From SURF-24 sp964537965 (GTDB lineage Bacteria > Bacteroidota > Ignavibacteria > Ignavibacteriales > SURF-24): 30,656 nucleotides of DNA. How positions within the stretch are numbered: the stretch's first letter is position 1; every line of letters starts with the position of its first letter. Below the pieces are notes generated by a model that had not been told where the DNA came from, did not search any database, and saw only the letters and a program-made list of their open reading frames with translations. The position numbers were made by a program, and so were the translations under genes. Below are positions 17,023 to 23,403 of this stretch, in pieces. The stretch spans positions 1 to 30,656 of the forward strand of contig CAZIDB010000024.1 of assembly GCA_964537965.1 (NCBI GenBank). Direction: 5' to 3'.

Positions 17023-18057
17023 TTACTTTGGATTTAGTACTCTCGTCGATTTTCTGACGATAAATTCAGTTTCTTCAACTATTCTTTCTGTTGGCAAAAG
17101 TGTTGAAGATTCAATATTCCTGATAAGAACTTCTGCCGCCTTCTGTCCTATTTCTCTTTGAGGTGCTTTAATTGTAGTAAGAGGGACCGGATAGATTTTG
17201 GCATATGAAATGTCATCGTTACCAACAATAGAGATTTCGTCCGGAACTTTTATATTCATTTCAATAAGGGCAGTCATTACAGCCAACGCCTGGTTATCAT
17301 TAAAACAAACAATGGCGGTTGGATAATCTTTCCGATTTCTTGTTTTAAAATATTTTAATGTTTTGTTATAAGCTTCATCGTAATGGGAACCAATTGAAAC
17401 AATCATTTCTTTATTGAACACAAGTGTGCTTTCACTGAATGCATACCTGAAACCTTCAATTCTTTCCTGCGTATGCGATGACTGAGGCGGACCCGCAAAA
17501 TGAACAATCTTTGTGTGCCCGCTTTCAATAAGGTATTTTACAGCTTTCTTAATTGCTTTTATATTATCAATTGCAACAACGTTAGCCTGAATTCCTTTTA
17601 CGTCTTCAAGAAGGACGAAAGGATAATTGATCATCTTTAGCTTGAACAGATGTTCAATTTCCGCTGCTCCTTCAACTATCGGAGCAATAATTGTTCCCTT
17701 AATATCTTTTGCAGAAAAAAGGTGAGATAATTTTTTCTCGCATTCATGATCATCATCGGAACTTGTAATTAAAACCGAATAACCTTTACTGTTTGCATAA
17801 TCTTTAACACCTGCGGCAATTTCCGTGTAGAAGGGATAGGTAAGATCTTTTATTATTACACCAATACTTTTATCCTGCTTGCCGTTCTTCAGATTTCTGG
17901 CTACACCTTTGGGACGGAAATTGAGTTCTTTCATTATGTTAAGGATATGATCGCGTGTAGAAGGTTTAACAGAGGTCTTTGCATTTATAACAGCGGATAT
18001 AGTCCCTTTAGAGACTCCTGCTTTTTTTGCAATATCATCGATCGTAATTTTTTTCAT
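17023..18057 (-). CDS. LacI-family transcriptional regulator of the locus
   Basis: DNA-binding repressor of the LacI/GalR family, 344 aa. The N-terminal helix-turn-helix and hinge are clear: ITIDDIAKKAGVSKGTISAVI (about 4-24), then VKPSTRDHILNIMKELNFRPKGVARNLK up to the hinge, where the first L-shaped DNA contact helix would sit. The remainder is a periplasmic-binding-protein-like sugar-sensing domain (SIGVIIKDLTYPFYTEIAAG; VCFNDNQALAVM; VPDEISIVGNDD; TTIKAPQREIGQKAAE). Two CG-centred palindromes flank it, at 18183-18196 (125 nt upstream of its own start) and 16944-16955 (before GH3). I infer autoregulation plus control of the GH3-symporter operon, with a xylo-oligosaccharide or uronic-acid-derived inducer. 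It stands alone between uxuA and GH3. The ATG lacks a clear Shine-Dalgarno. Confidence 0.93.
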   Translation of the reverse strand: MKKITIDDIAKKAGVSKGTISAVINAKTSVKPSTRDHILNIMKELNFRPKGVARNLKNGKQDKSIGVIIKDLTYPFYTEIAAGVKDYANSKGYSVLITSSDDDHECEKKLSHLFSAKDIKGTIIAPIVEGAAEIEHLFKLKMINYPFVLLEDVKGIQANVVAIDNIKAIKKAVKYLIESGHTKIVHFAGPPQSSHTQERIEGFRYAFSESTLVFNKEMIVSIGSHYDEAYNKTLKYFKTRNRKDYPTAIVCFNDNQALAVMTALIEMNIKVPDEISIVGNDDISYAKIYPVPLTTIKAPQREIGQKAAEVLIRNIESSTLLPTERIVEETEFIVRKSTRVLNPK

Positions 18058-18376
18058 TTTATTTTATGCAGGCGTTTTTGCAAACTCCATGTTAAAAAAA
18101 TATTTTTCAGAGAAGAACTTATGTGTAAAAATCCAAAAACGGTAATTCTACTTCAGGATTTTTGGTTTTGGTTAAATATTATTTGAACCGTTTCAATATT
18201 AAATTATAAAATTCAAAAAGGCAAGAAAAATATTTTCGTACAGACAAATTTATTTTTAAAATTTCATCAAAGATTAGCAATAACTGGCACAATTGTAGAT
18301 TCGGTTAAGAAATAAATTCCGGTTTGAAAAGGTGTTCATTCTACACTTTACGAAAACTTCAAGCTTAACTTTCACT
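18058..18376. other. 319-nt spacer between uxuA and lacI
   Basis: AT-rich, with no coding frame I can support. It holds the LacI-type operator at 18183-18196. A loose 8-bp inverted repeat (AAAAATCC at 18127-18134 and GGATTTTT at 18156-18163, 21-nt loop) lies in the likely 5' leader of lacI. I see no convincing terminator for uxuA; the stretch 18197-18376 shows nothing else I can name. Confidence 0.6.
18183..18196. promoter_or_regulatory. LacI-type operator upstream of the LacI-family gene
   Basis: TTGAACCGTTTCAA has 5-bp arms (TTGAA, TTCAA) around a CG centre with one asymmetric pair. It shares the TGAA-N-CG-N-TTCA pattern with 16944-16955. Placed 125 nt before lacI, it suggests autoregulation. 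Confidence 0.65.
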
Positions 18377-19588
18377 TCAGATTTGCAAAGTTCTTTTAAT
18401 ACCCAATTCCAATCCGCGCAATTCGGAAAGACCACGCATCCTGCCGAATAAGGAATAACCCGGATATATCCCTTTGCGATTCATATCAGGAATCATAAGA
18501 TGTCCATGATCTGGTCGCATCGGAATCTGATAGTCTATTCTACCTTCATGTTTACGTCTTTTCTGTTCGATGAGAAGTGTCTTAATTACATTGTAAAGAT
18601 CGATATCGCCATCAAGATGATCTTCTTCCATAAAATTTCCGGATTCATCTCTTGATACATTTCTGAGGTGGACAAAATTAATCCGATCAGCTAATGCTTC
18701 AGCAATTTCAACAAGATTATTTTTGTAACCAGCACCTAATGAACCTGTACATAAAGTAATTCCATTTGACTTTGAATCGGCAGCTTCAGTTATTTTTCTT
18801 AAATCTTCATGTGTACTAACAATTCTGGGTAAACCTAATAAGCTCTTCGGCGGATCATCCGGATGAATTGCCAAAAGGATACCGTATTTCTCTGCAACCG
18901 AAATTATTTTTTTTATAAAGCTGAATAAATTTCGCCGAAGTCCATCTGCATCAATATTATCGTATTCGGCTAAAGCAGTTCGAAATTCATCAAGCGAATA
19001 AGACTCCCAGGAACCGGGTAAACCCAGAAGAATAGTTTTGAGTAACTCTTCTTTACTATTTTCATCTAATTGATTAAAATATTTTTCAGCAGAATTTATT
19101 TGATCTGTAGTATAATCTTTTTCCGCATTTTTCCTTTTTAAAATGAATAGATCAAACGCTGTCATTGACTGTTGTTCAAATTTTGATGTAATTGAACCAT
19201 CTTTATAAACTACATTCAGGTTTGTCCGGGACCAATCAAGTACAGGCATAAAGTTATAACAAACAACAGGTATTTTGCATTCACCAAGGTTATGGAGAGA
19301 TGTCTTATAATTTTCTATATACTCTTCATATTTTCCATTTTGTTTCTTTATATCTTCGTGAACAGGTAAGCTTTCAACAACCGACCAGATTAATCCTTCT
19401 TTCTCAATAATTCTTTTACGATTTAAAATTTCTTCTGCTGGCCAAACAGCACCAACCGGTATTTGATGTAAAGCTGTTACTATTCCCGTTGCACCAGATT
19501 GCTTTATTTCTTTTAATGATATAGGATCGTTAGGACCGAACCATCTCCAAGTTGGAATGAAACCTATTTTATTTTCATCGTCTTTCAT
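18377..19588 (-). CDS. uxuA: D-mannonate dehydratase
   Basis: Converts D-mannonate to 2-keto-3-deoxy-D-gluconate in the cytoplasm, the third step of glucuronate breakdown. About 403 residues from the chosen ATG at 19588 (MKDDENKIGFIPTWRWFGP). A longer frame to 19645 would overlap the uxuB end and add a non-conserved, hydrophobic extension, so I rejected it. Family landmarks are visible: GATGIVTALHQIPVGAVWP near the start, CYNFMPVLDWSRT, LLAIHPDDPP, LCTGSLGAG, FVHLRNVSRD and PMRPDHGHLM, which include the His, Cys and Asp metal-site residues of UxuA. It follows uxuB after a 22-nt spacer, so the two form an operon. In a glucuronoxylan locus it handles the uronic-acid side chains. The glucuronate isomerase (uxaC) that would supply fructuronate is not in the window. 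Confidence 0.95.
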   Translation of the reverse strand: MKDDENKIGFIPTWRWFGPNDPISLKEIKQSGATGIVTALHQIPVGAVWPAEEILNRKRIIEKEGLIWSVVESLPVHEDIKKQNGKYEEYIENYKTSLHNLGECKIPVVCYNFMPVLDWSRTNLNVVYKDGSITSKFEQQSMTAFDLFILKRKNAEKDYTTDQINSAEKYFNQLDENSKEELLKTILLGLPGSWESYSLDEFRTALAEYDNIDADGLRRNLFSFIKKIISVAEKYGILLAIHPDDPPKSLLGLPRIVSTHEDLRKITEAADSKSNGITLCTGSLGAGYKNNLVEIAEALADRINFVHLRNVSRDESGNFMEEDHLDGDIDLYNVIKTLLIEQKRRKHEGRIDYQIPMRPDHGHLMIPDMNRKGIYPGYSLFGRMRGLSELRGLELGIKRTLQI

Positions 19589-19610
19589 AATAAATAGCTG
19601 AGTTTTTAAA

Positions 19611-20435
19611 TTATACACCACTGAAAATGCTGAAGCCACCATCAACGGGAATTACAGCACCGGTAACAAACTTTGATGCGTCTCCTGAAAGCCACAGGAC
19701 TGTTCCAATTAGTTCTTCCGGCAACCCAAATCTTTTAAAGGGAGTAATATTAATAACAGTATTTCCTCTTTCGGTAAGCGTACCATCACTATTTGTAAGT
19801 AAAGTTCTGTTTTGTTCTGTTATCATAAATCCCGGAGCAATTGCATTTACTCTAATACCATCTCCAAACTTCTGGGCTAATTCCAATGCAAGCCATTTGG
19901 TAAAATTTTCTATTGCAGCTTTTGCAGCAGAATATCCCATTACTCTTGTTATTGCTCTTTGTGCAGCCATCGAGGAAATATTTATAATTGAACCGCTTTT
20001 CTTTTCTGACATCGATTTCGCAAATATCAATGTTGCTAAAACAGTACCGTTCAGATTCAGATCAACCACTTTTTTAAACTGGCTTATATCTACATCAAAA
20101 ATACTCTGGTCCAGACCTACTGTAGCACCAGGTACATTTCCCCCGGCAGCATTTATAAGAATATCAATCCCGCTAAATTTATTTAGAATAACATCATTTA
20201 CATTTCTGATATTTTCTTCATCAAGAACATTACATTTTAAACCAATTATTCTATATTCTCCAAGTTTCAGGGATTCAATTCTATATTTAATTTTTTCTTT
20301 ATTGGTTCCAAGTAATATTACCTTTGCGCCTGCATCAAGCAATCCTTTAGTCATTTCAAAACCAAGGATTCCACTCCCTCCGGTAATTACAGCGACTTTA
20401 TCATTCAGATTAAATAGCTTTGACAGATAATCCAT
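19611..20435 (-). CDS. uxuB: SDR-type D-mannonate oxidoreductase (fructuronate reductase)
   Basis: Short-chain dehydrogenase, 274 aa, that interconverts D-fructuronate and D-mannonate with NAD(P)H. The Rossmann motif TGGSGILG is at 18-25, NAAG at 95-98, a catalytic Ser in NISSM (152-156) and the Tyr-Lys pair Y168 and K172 in YSAAK. The ending PVDGGFSIFSGV is typical of the family. Several bacteria, including Bacillus, use an SDR enzyme as UxuB instead of the long-chain E. coli type. The 22-nt spacing to uxuA supports that role strongly. Two copies of a TAYTTAYCTAAGTA motif lie 34 and 181 nt upstream (20469-20482 and 20616-20629). The residual doubt is whether the physiological substrate is fructuronate or a related keto-acid. 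Confidence 0.88.
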   Translation of the reverse strand: MDYLSKLFNLNDKVAVITGGSGILGFEMTKGLLDAGAKVILLGTNKEKIKYRIESLKLGEYRIIGLKCNVLDEENIRNVNDVILNKFSGIDILINAAGGNVPGATVGLDQSIFDVDISQFKKVVDLNLNGTVLATLIFAKSMSEKKSGSIINISSMAAQRAITRVMGYSAAKAAIENFTKWLALELAQKFGDGIRVNAIAPGFMITEQNRTLLTNSDGTLTERGNTVINITPFKRFGLPEELIGTVLWLSGDASKFVTGAVIPVDGGFSIFSGV

Positions 20436-20468
20436 TTACAATATCTCAAGTTGGTTATAAAATATTTT

Positions 20469-20482
20469 TACTTATCTAAGTA
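20469..20482. promoter_or_regulatory. Inverted-repeat motif, copy 1, upstream of uxuB
   Basis: TACTTATCTAAGTA has perfect 6-bp arms (TACTTA and TAAGTA) around TC. It lies 34 nt before the uxuB start, where a repressor could block transcription or translation. A second copy lies at 20616-20629. The binding protein is unknown. Confidence 0.45.
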
Positions 20483-20615
20483 TTTATTTTGCAGAAACAC
20501 TTTTCTTGCGGATAAATATAAAGATTTTTTTTAATTACGAGCAAATTGCTGAGGTAATACAACCCATTCAATATTTCAAGACAATTGAATTAAGGATAAA
20601 AAAGTAAGAGTAATA

Positions 20616-20629
20616 TATTTACCTAAGTA
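20616..20629. promoter_or_regulatory. Inverted-repeat motif, copy 2, upstream of uxuB
   Basis: TATTTACCTAAGTA matches copy 1 at 12 of 14 positions in the same orientation. The start-to-start distance of 147 nt is about 14 helical turns, compatible with looping by one regulator. Inference only. Confidence 0.4.
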
Positions 20630-20663
20630 TATAAAACTCCTCCGGTATTTATTTGCAGAGAAT

Positions 20664-20683
20664 TAGTTTAGCATTCTAAACTA
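20664..20683 (-). terminator. Hairpin after the GATase1-like gene
   Basis: TAGTTTAG and CTAAACTA form a perfect 8-bp stem with a CATT loop, 8 nt past the stop codon. It is AT-rich and has no clear U-tract, so it is only a possible terminator. Confidence 0.4.
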
Positions 20684-20691
20684 TTGTTCAA

Positions 20692-21615
20692 TTAGTCTCT
20701 TTTGTCAAGCCAGTGAATTAAATTCAATGTGAACTGAGCATTCTGTAAAGCTTGATCGGAATTAAATCCTACTTTAAAATCTCCTCTTACAAGTTGAGCT
20801 GTGAACATTGCCGCTTCACCAAATACTGCAACTTTCCCTTTACCAAATTCCATAATAGCACCTTGATTGCAACCAGCTAATTTTTGTTTTGGAGTATCAT
20901 CTTTAAAAATCCAGGCAGTATCCGGCTTAAGGATATAATTTTCTTCAATAAAACTTAATATTGGTATTGCACCTGATGGTGCTTTAAAAGCTGAACCAGT
21001 AAAGGTAGAAATTTCGCTTATCTGTTCATTTACTTGCTTGCCATATGTTATCGGTGAATCATTCAATGTATTATCCTTTCGGGAAAAGACAGATGGGGGC
21101 CAGGAATTTTTTCTTGTGTAGGCAAAACCATTAATGAATTCAAATCCAAAAGCTTTTCCAAGTTCATAAGCAGCACCTGCAAAAGGCATATGGTCGGCAA
21201 TTAAAAACAGGCTGCCACCATTTTCTACCCATCTTTTAATATTAATAATTTCTTCGCCTGAAAAGGCAGAAGGAGTAGGGAGTGCCCAAGTTTCTGTGTT
21301 GGAAGAATGCAAAGCGTTTGCTATAACTAAAATTTTACAACGCTTTAATATTTCAGGTGATGTAATTGAATCAGTCAGTCCGGAAACCTGATAACCATCC
21401 TGTCTCATTAATTTTGCAAACGCAAAAAAATTACCATCAACAGTGTGGAAATTATTATGAGCACCATCTATTAGAATTACCGGACCATTTCCCTGCTGAT
21501 AAGCGGTTTGTTTAATGTCATAGGTAAATGAAGTATCAGGAATTTGTTGGGCTATTAAAGCGAATGGCTCATAAAAACAAATCACTATAAAGAAACAAAT
21601 AATTTTAATATTCAT
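20692..21615 (-). CDS. Exported GATase1-like (DUF4350-type) protein of unknown function
   Basis: 307 aa with a signal peptide (about 1-23, ending ALIAQQ). The body alternates hydrophobic strands and helices as in class-I glutamine-amidotransferase-like folds: PVILIDGAHNNFHTVDG (about 45-61), CKILVIANALH, EEIINIKRWVENGGSLFLIADHMPFAG, and late GKGKVAVFGEAAMFTAQ. The pattern of an opening-strand GAHNN segment and an NGGSLFLIADH segment is seen in periplasmic DUF4350/ThuA-like proteins. I see no classical amidotransferase Cys-His-Glu triad, so catalysis is uncertain. Its ATG overlaps the stop of the metallo-beta-lactamase-fold gene by 4 nt (21612-21615), which implies translational coupling and a joint function. 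A weak hairpin follows at 20664-20683. The role in the locus is unknown; it may bind or process a sugar or a small molecule. Confidence 0.65.
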   Translation of the reverse strand: MNIKIICFFIVICFYEPFALIAQQIPDTSFTYDIKQTAYQQGNGPVILIDGAHNNFHTVDGNFFAFAKLMRQDGYQVSGLTDSITSPEILKRCKILVIANALHSSNTETWALPTPSAFSGEEIINIKRWVENGGSLFLIADHMPFAGAAYELGKAFGFEFINGFAYTRKNSWPPSVFSRKDNTLNDSPITYGKQVNEQISEISTFTGSAFKAPSGAIPILSFIEENYILKPDTAWIFKDDTPKQKLAGCNQGAIMEFGKGKVAVFGEAAMFTAQLVRGDFKVGFNSDQALQNAQFTLNLIHWLDKRD

Positions 21616-22538
21616 TTTAATGTCATCCTTTTTTTACCAATAAGTTCTATAAAAGATTCCAGATCGGTCATTTTCAATATTTCTCCGTGTCCGTTAAGAA
21701 CACAACCAATATAGTTGATCCGCTTCTCAATCCAGTTCTTAACTATAGCCCATCTTTTCATATCAATTCTATTAAAATCATCGATAGATGGTCTTCCATA
21801 TTTTGAAAACAAATCTCCAACCATTAATACTTTTTCTTCGGGAATATGAATTAGAATATCACTACCGGAATGGGCATTGCCAAAATATATTACATCAAAT
21901 GTTATATCACCCAATGAGATATTTAAGGTATCATTAAAAGTTTTTGTTGGAGGAGTAATTAACCTGTCCTTTAATAAATCATTATATGCATGTTGGTAGC
22001 GAATTAACTTGAGTTGTATATCAAGACTATCCTGCCACTCCGGATCAATAGTTTTCAACTGATTCTTATAATCAGCAATGATTTTTCTTAAGCTTTCTTT
22101 TATTTTATTCTTATCCTTCCAGAATTCAGTCATTTCACTTAAACAATTCTCATGGCCGACTATTACTGCATCGTTAAAAACCTGGTTGCCTCCAGTATGA
22201 TCCCAATGTGAATGAGTATTAATTAAATAAGCGAAAGTCTTTTTATTAAATTCTTTTACAATAAGTATTCTGTATTTAGCAGTTAATGAATTAGAAATTC
22301 CAGCATCAACAACCACAATACCTTTTTGAGTTGATATTGCAATTACAGCATCATAACCTAATTTAAACAATGCTACTTTGTCACTAATTCTTTCAACTTT
22401 TATAATTTTATCTAACTCTGCTTCATTATTCTTTGAGGGATTGCAAGATAAAATAGAAACTGTTACCAGAAGAGAATAGCATAAGTTAAGAATAATAACC
22501 AAAGAGATTTTCTGATTTATACCGTTTTTAAGAATCAT
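21612..22538 (-). CDS. Metallo-beta-lactamase-fold hydrolase, lipoprotein
   Basis: 308 aa. The N-terminus has a hydrophobic segment ending in a lipobox (ILSC, C32), so it is probably anchored in a membrane facing the periplasm. The zinc motif HSHWDH (H109, H111, D113, H114) is complete, followed by H223 in GNAHSGSD, D242 in VLMVGDLF and H284 in LNGHGE. This is the full two-metal set of glyoxalase-II/lactonase/B3-like hydrolases. Between HSHWDH and H223 lies a long charged helical insert (about 135-195). The substrate cannot be read from the sequence: lactone, ester, thioester and beta-lactam all fit the fold. It is the first gene of a pair, translationally coupled to the GATase1-like gene by an ATGA overlap, and is divergent from the plus-strand NTF2-like gene. 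Confidence 0.85.
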   Translation of the reverse strand: MILKNGINQKISLVIILNLCYSLLVTVSILSCNPSKNNEAELDKIIKVERISDKVALFKLGYDAVIAISTQKGIVVVDAGISNSLTAKYRILIVKEFNKKTFAYLINTHSHWDHTGGNQVFNDAVIVGHENCLSEMTEFWKDKNKIKESLRKIIADYKNQLKTIDPEWQDSLDIQLKLIRYQHAYNDLLKDRLITPPTKTFNDTLNISLGDITFDVIYFGNAHSGSDILIHIPEEKVLMVGDLFSKYGRPSIDDFNRIDMKRWAIVKNWIEKRINYIGCVLNGHGEILKMTDLESFIELIGKKRMTLK

Positions 22539-22850
22539 TAAAGCCTGATGATTTAGCTAATTACATTATTATCTACACTTTAGTAGACGTTTAAGAAGAT
22601 TTTTTGTTGTCAGTATTTTTTACGCTTTTATAAATTATATTTTTAAAAAATGATTTTCAAATAAATCCACTGCCGAGTTACACATTACTATTTATTCCCA
22701 ACCTTTTATGGCAATATTCAACCCTTTATGGAAATTAATTGCGTTAATGAATTTTAAATCGTCAGAATAGTACTGTTATAAATTCCATTTTTTAATATCT
22801 CAGTCAGTTAATCGAAAAAATATTTCACTATAGTACCGAAGGAGAAATCT
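22539..22850. other. 312-nt divergent spacer with a direct repeat
   Basis: Separates the minus-strand hydrolase pair from the plus-strand NTF2-like gene, so it must hold two promoters. It contains the direct repeat at 22699-22731. The only clear translation signal is AAGGAG at 22839-22844 before the plus-strand ATG. I see no coding frame or stable RNA structure. Confidence 0.6.
22699..22731 (+). repeat. Two 13-nt direct repeats, possible regulator site
   Basis: CAACCTTTTATGG (22699-22711) and CAACCCTTTATGG (22719-22731) differ at one position and are 20 nt apart start to start, about two helical turns. This geometry suits AraC- or LytTR-type regulators. A TTGCGT hexamer (22739-22744) just downstream could be a -35 element for the plus-strand gene. 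Confidence 0.45.
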
Positions 22851-23342
22851 ATGAAATCATTTTTAATTTTATTCTTATTATTCCCAATCCTTTTGGATAG
22901 TAGCGCTGGACAATCAATACAAGATGAAAAAACAAAAAAAGAAAAAGATATTATAGCGCAGGTAATAAAAGATAATATCTGCTGGGCGTTGAACAAAGAT
23001 CTTGATTTATTGTATAGCACCATACGAAAAGATTCAACGCTGTTATTTATTCATCCAGATTCATCCATGATCGATGGTTTTGCTGAAGTTGAGAATACTG
23101 CGAAATCATTCTGGATGGATCCTCGCTTCAAGGCAACATATTCAAAAGTAAAGAATTTGCGAATTGATATTGCCAATTGCGGAACAGTTGCCTGGTATTA
23201 TTGCCTGCTTGACGATTTCGGTGAATGGAATGGAAAGCCATATAAATGGGAAAATGCAAGATGGACAGGCGTTCTTGAAAAGATAAATGATCATTGGGTA
23301 ATCTGTCAGATGCATATTTCTTTCCCGAAGACAAGGAAATAA
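22851..23342 (+). CDS. Exported NTF2/SnoaL-like (DUF4440-type) small protein
   Basis: 163 aa, the only plus-strand gene in the window. It has a signal peptide (MKSFLILFLLFPILLDSSAG, cut near residue 21) and a strong Shine-Dalgarno, AAGGAG, 6 nt before the ATG. The mature part matches the NTF2/SnoaL cone fold in layout: an N-terminal helix (KEKDIIAQVIKDNICWALNKD) followed by strands, with the usual order ...LLYSTIRKDSTLLFIHPDS, then FAEVENTAKSFW, and the closing WTGVLEKINDHWVICQMHIS strand pair. Family members bind small hydrophobic or sugar-like molecules or act as isomerases, lactonases or simple binding domains; function cannot be told from sequence. It is divergent from the hydrolase pair and convergent with the kelch gene, with a shared terminator at 23370-23399. 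Confidence 0.8.
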   Translation: MKSFLILFLLFPILLDSSAGQSIQDEKTKKEKDIIAQVIKDNICWALNKDLDLLYSTIRKDSTLLFIHPDSSMIDGFAEVENTAKSFWMDPRFKATYSKVKNLRIDIANCGTVAWYYCLLDDFGEWNGKPYKWENARWTGVLEKINDHWVICQMHISFPKTRK

Positions 23343-23369
23343 TTCAGGTAAGAGCGTTTTGTAAATGAA

Positions 23370-23399
23370 AACCTCACCCTGAAAAGTCAGGATGAGGTT
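23370..23399. terminator. Bidirectional terminator between convergent genes
   Basis: The arms AACCTCACCCTGA (23370-23382) and TCAGGATGAGGTT (23387-23399) pair over 13 bp with one mismatch and an AAAG loop. The hairpin starts 27 nt after the plus-strand stop and 4 nt after the kelch gene stop, with A- and T-rich flanks on both sides. Confidence 0.8.
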
Positions 23400-23403
23400 G
23401 AAA

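Noticed and set aside
18127..18163. Inverted repeat before lacI as a riboswitch or attenuator
   Set aside because: AT-only arms apart from two G-C pairs, a 21-nt loop and no conserved aptamer-like sequence; likely chance in AT-rich DNA.
19589..19645. Longer N-terminus for uxuA starting at 19645
   Set aside because: It overlaps the uxuB end, adds non-conserved residues and the family start matches the ATG at 19588.
19627..20430. Long plus-strand open frame opposite the SDR gene
   Set aside because: It mirrors the strongly conserved uxuB coding frame, has no ribosome site and its translation has no recognisable motifs; it is a shadow.
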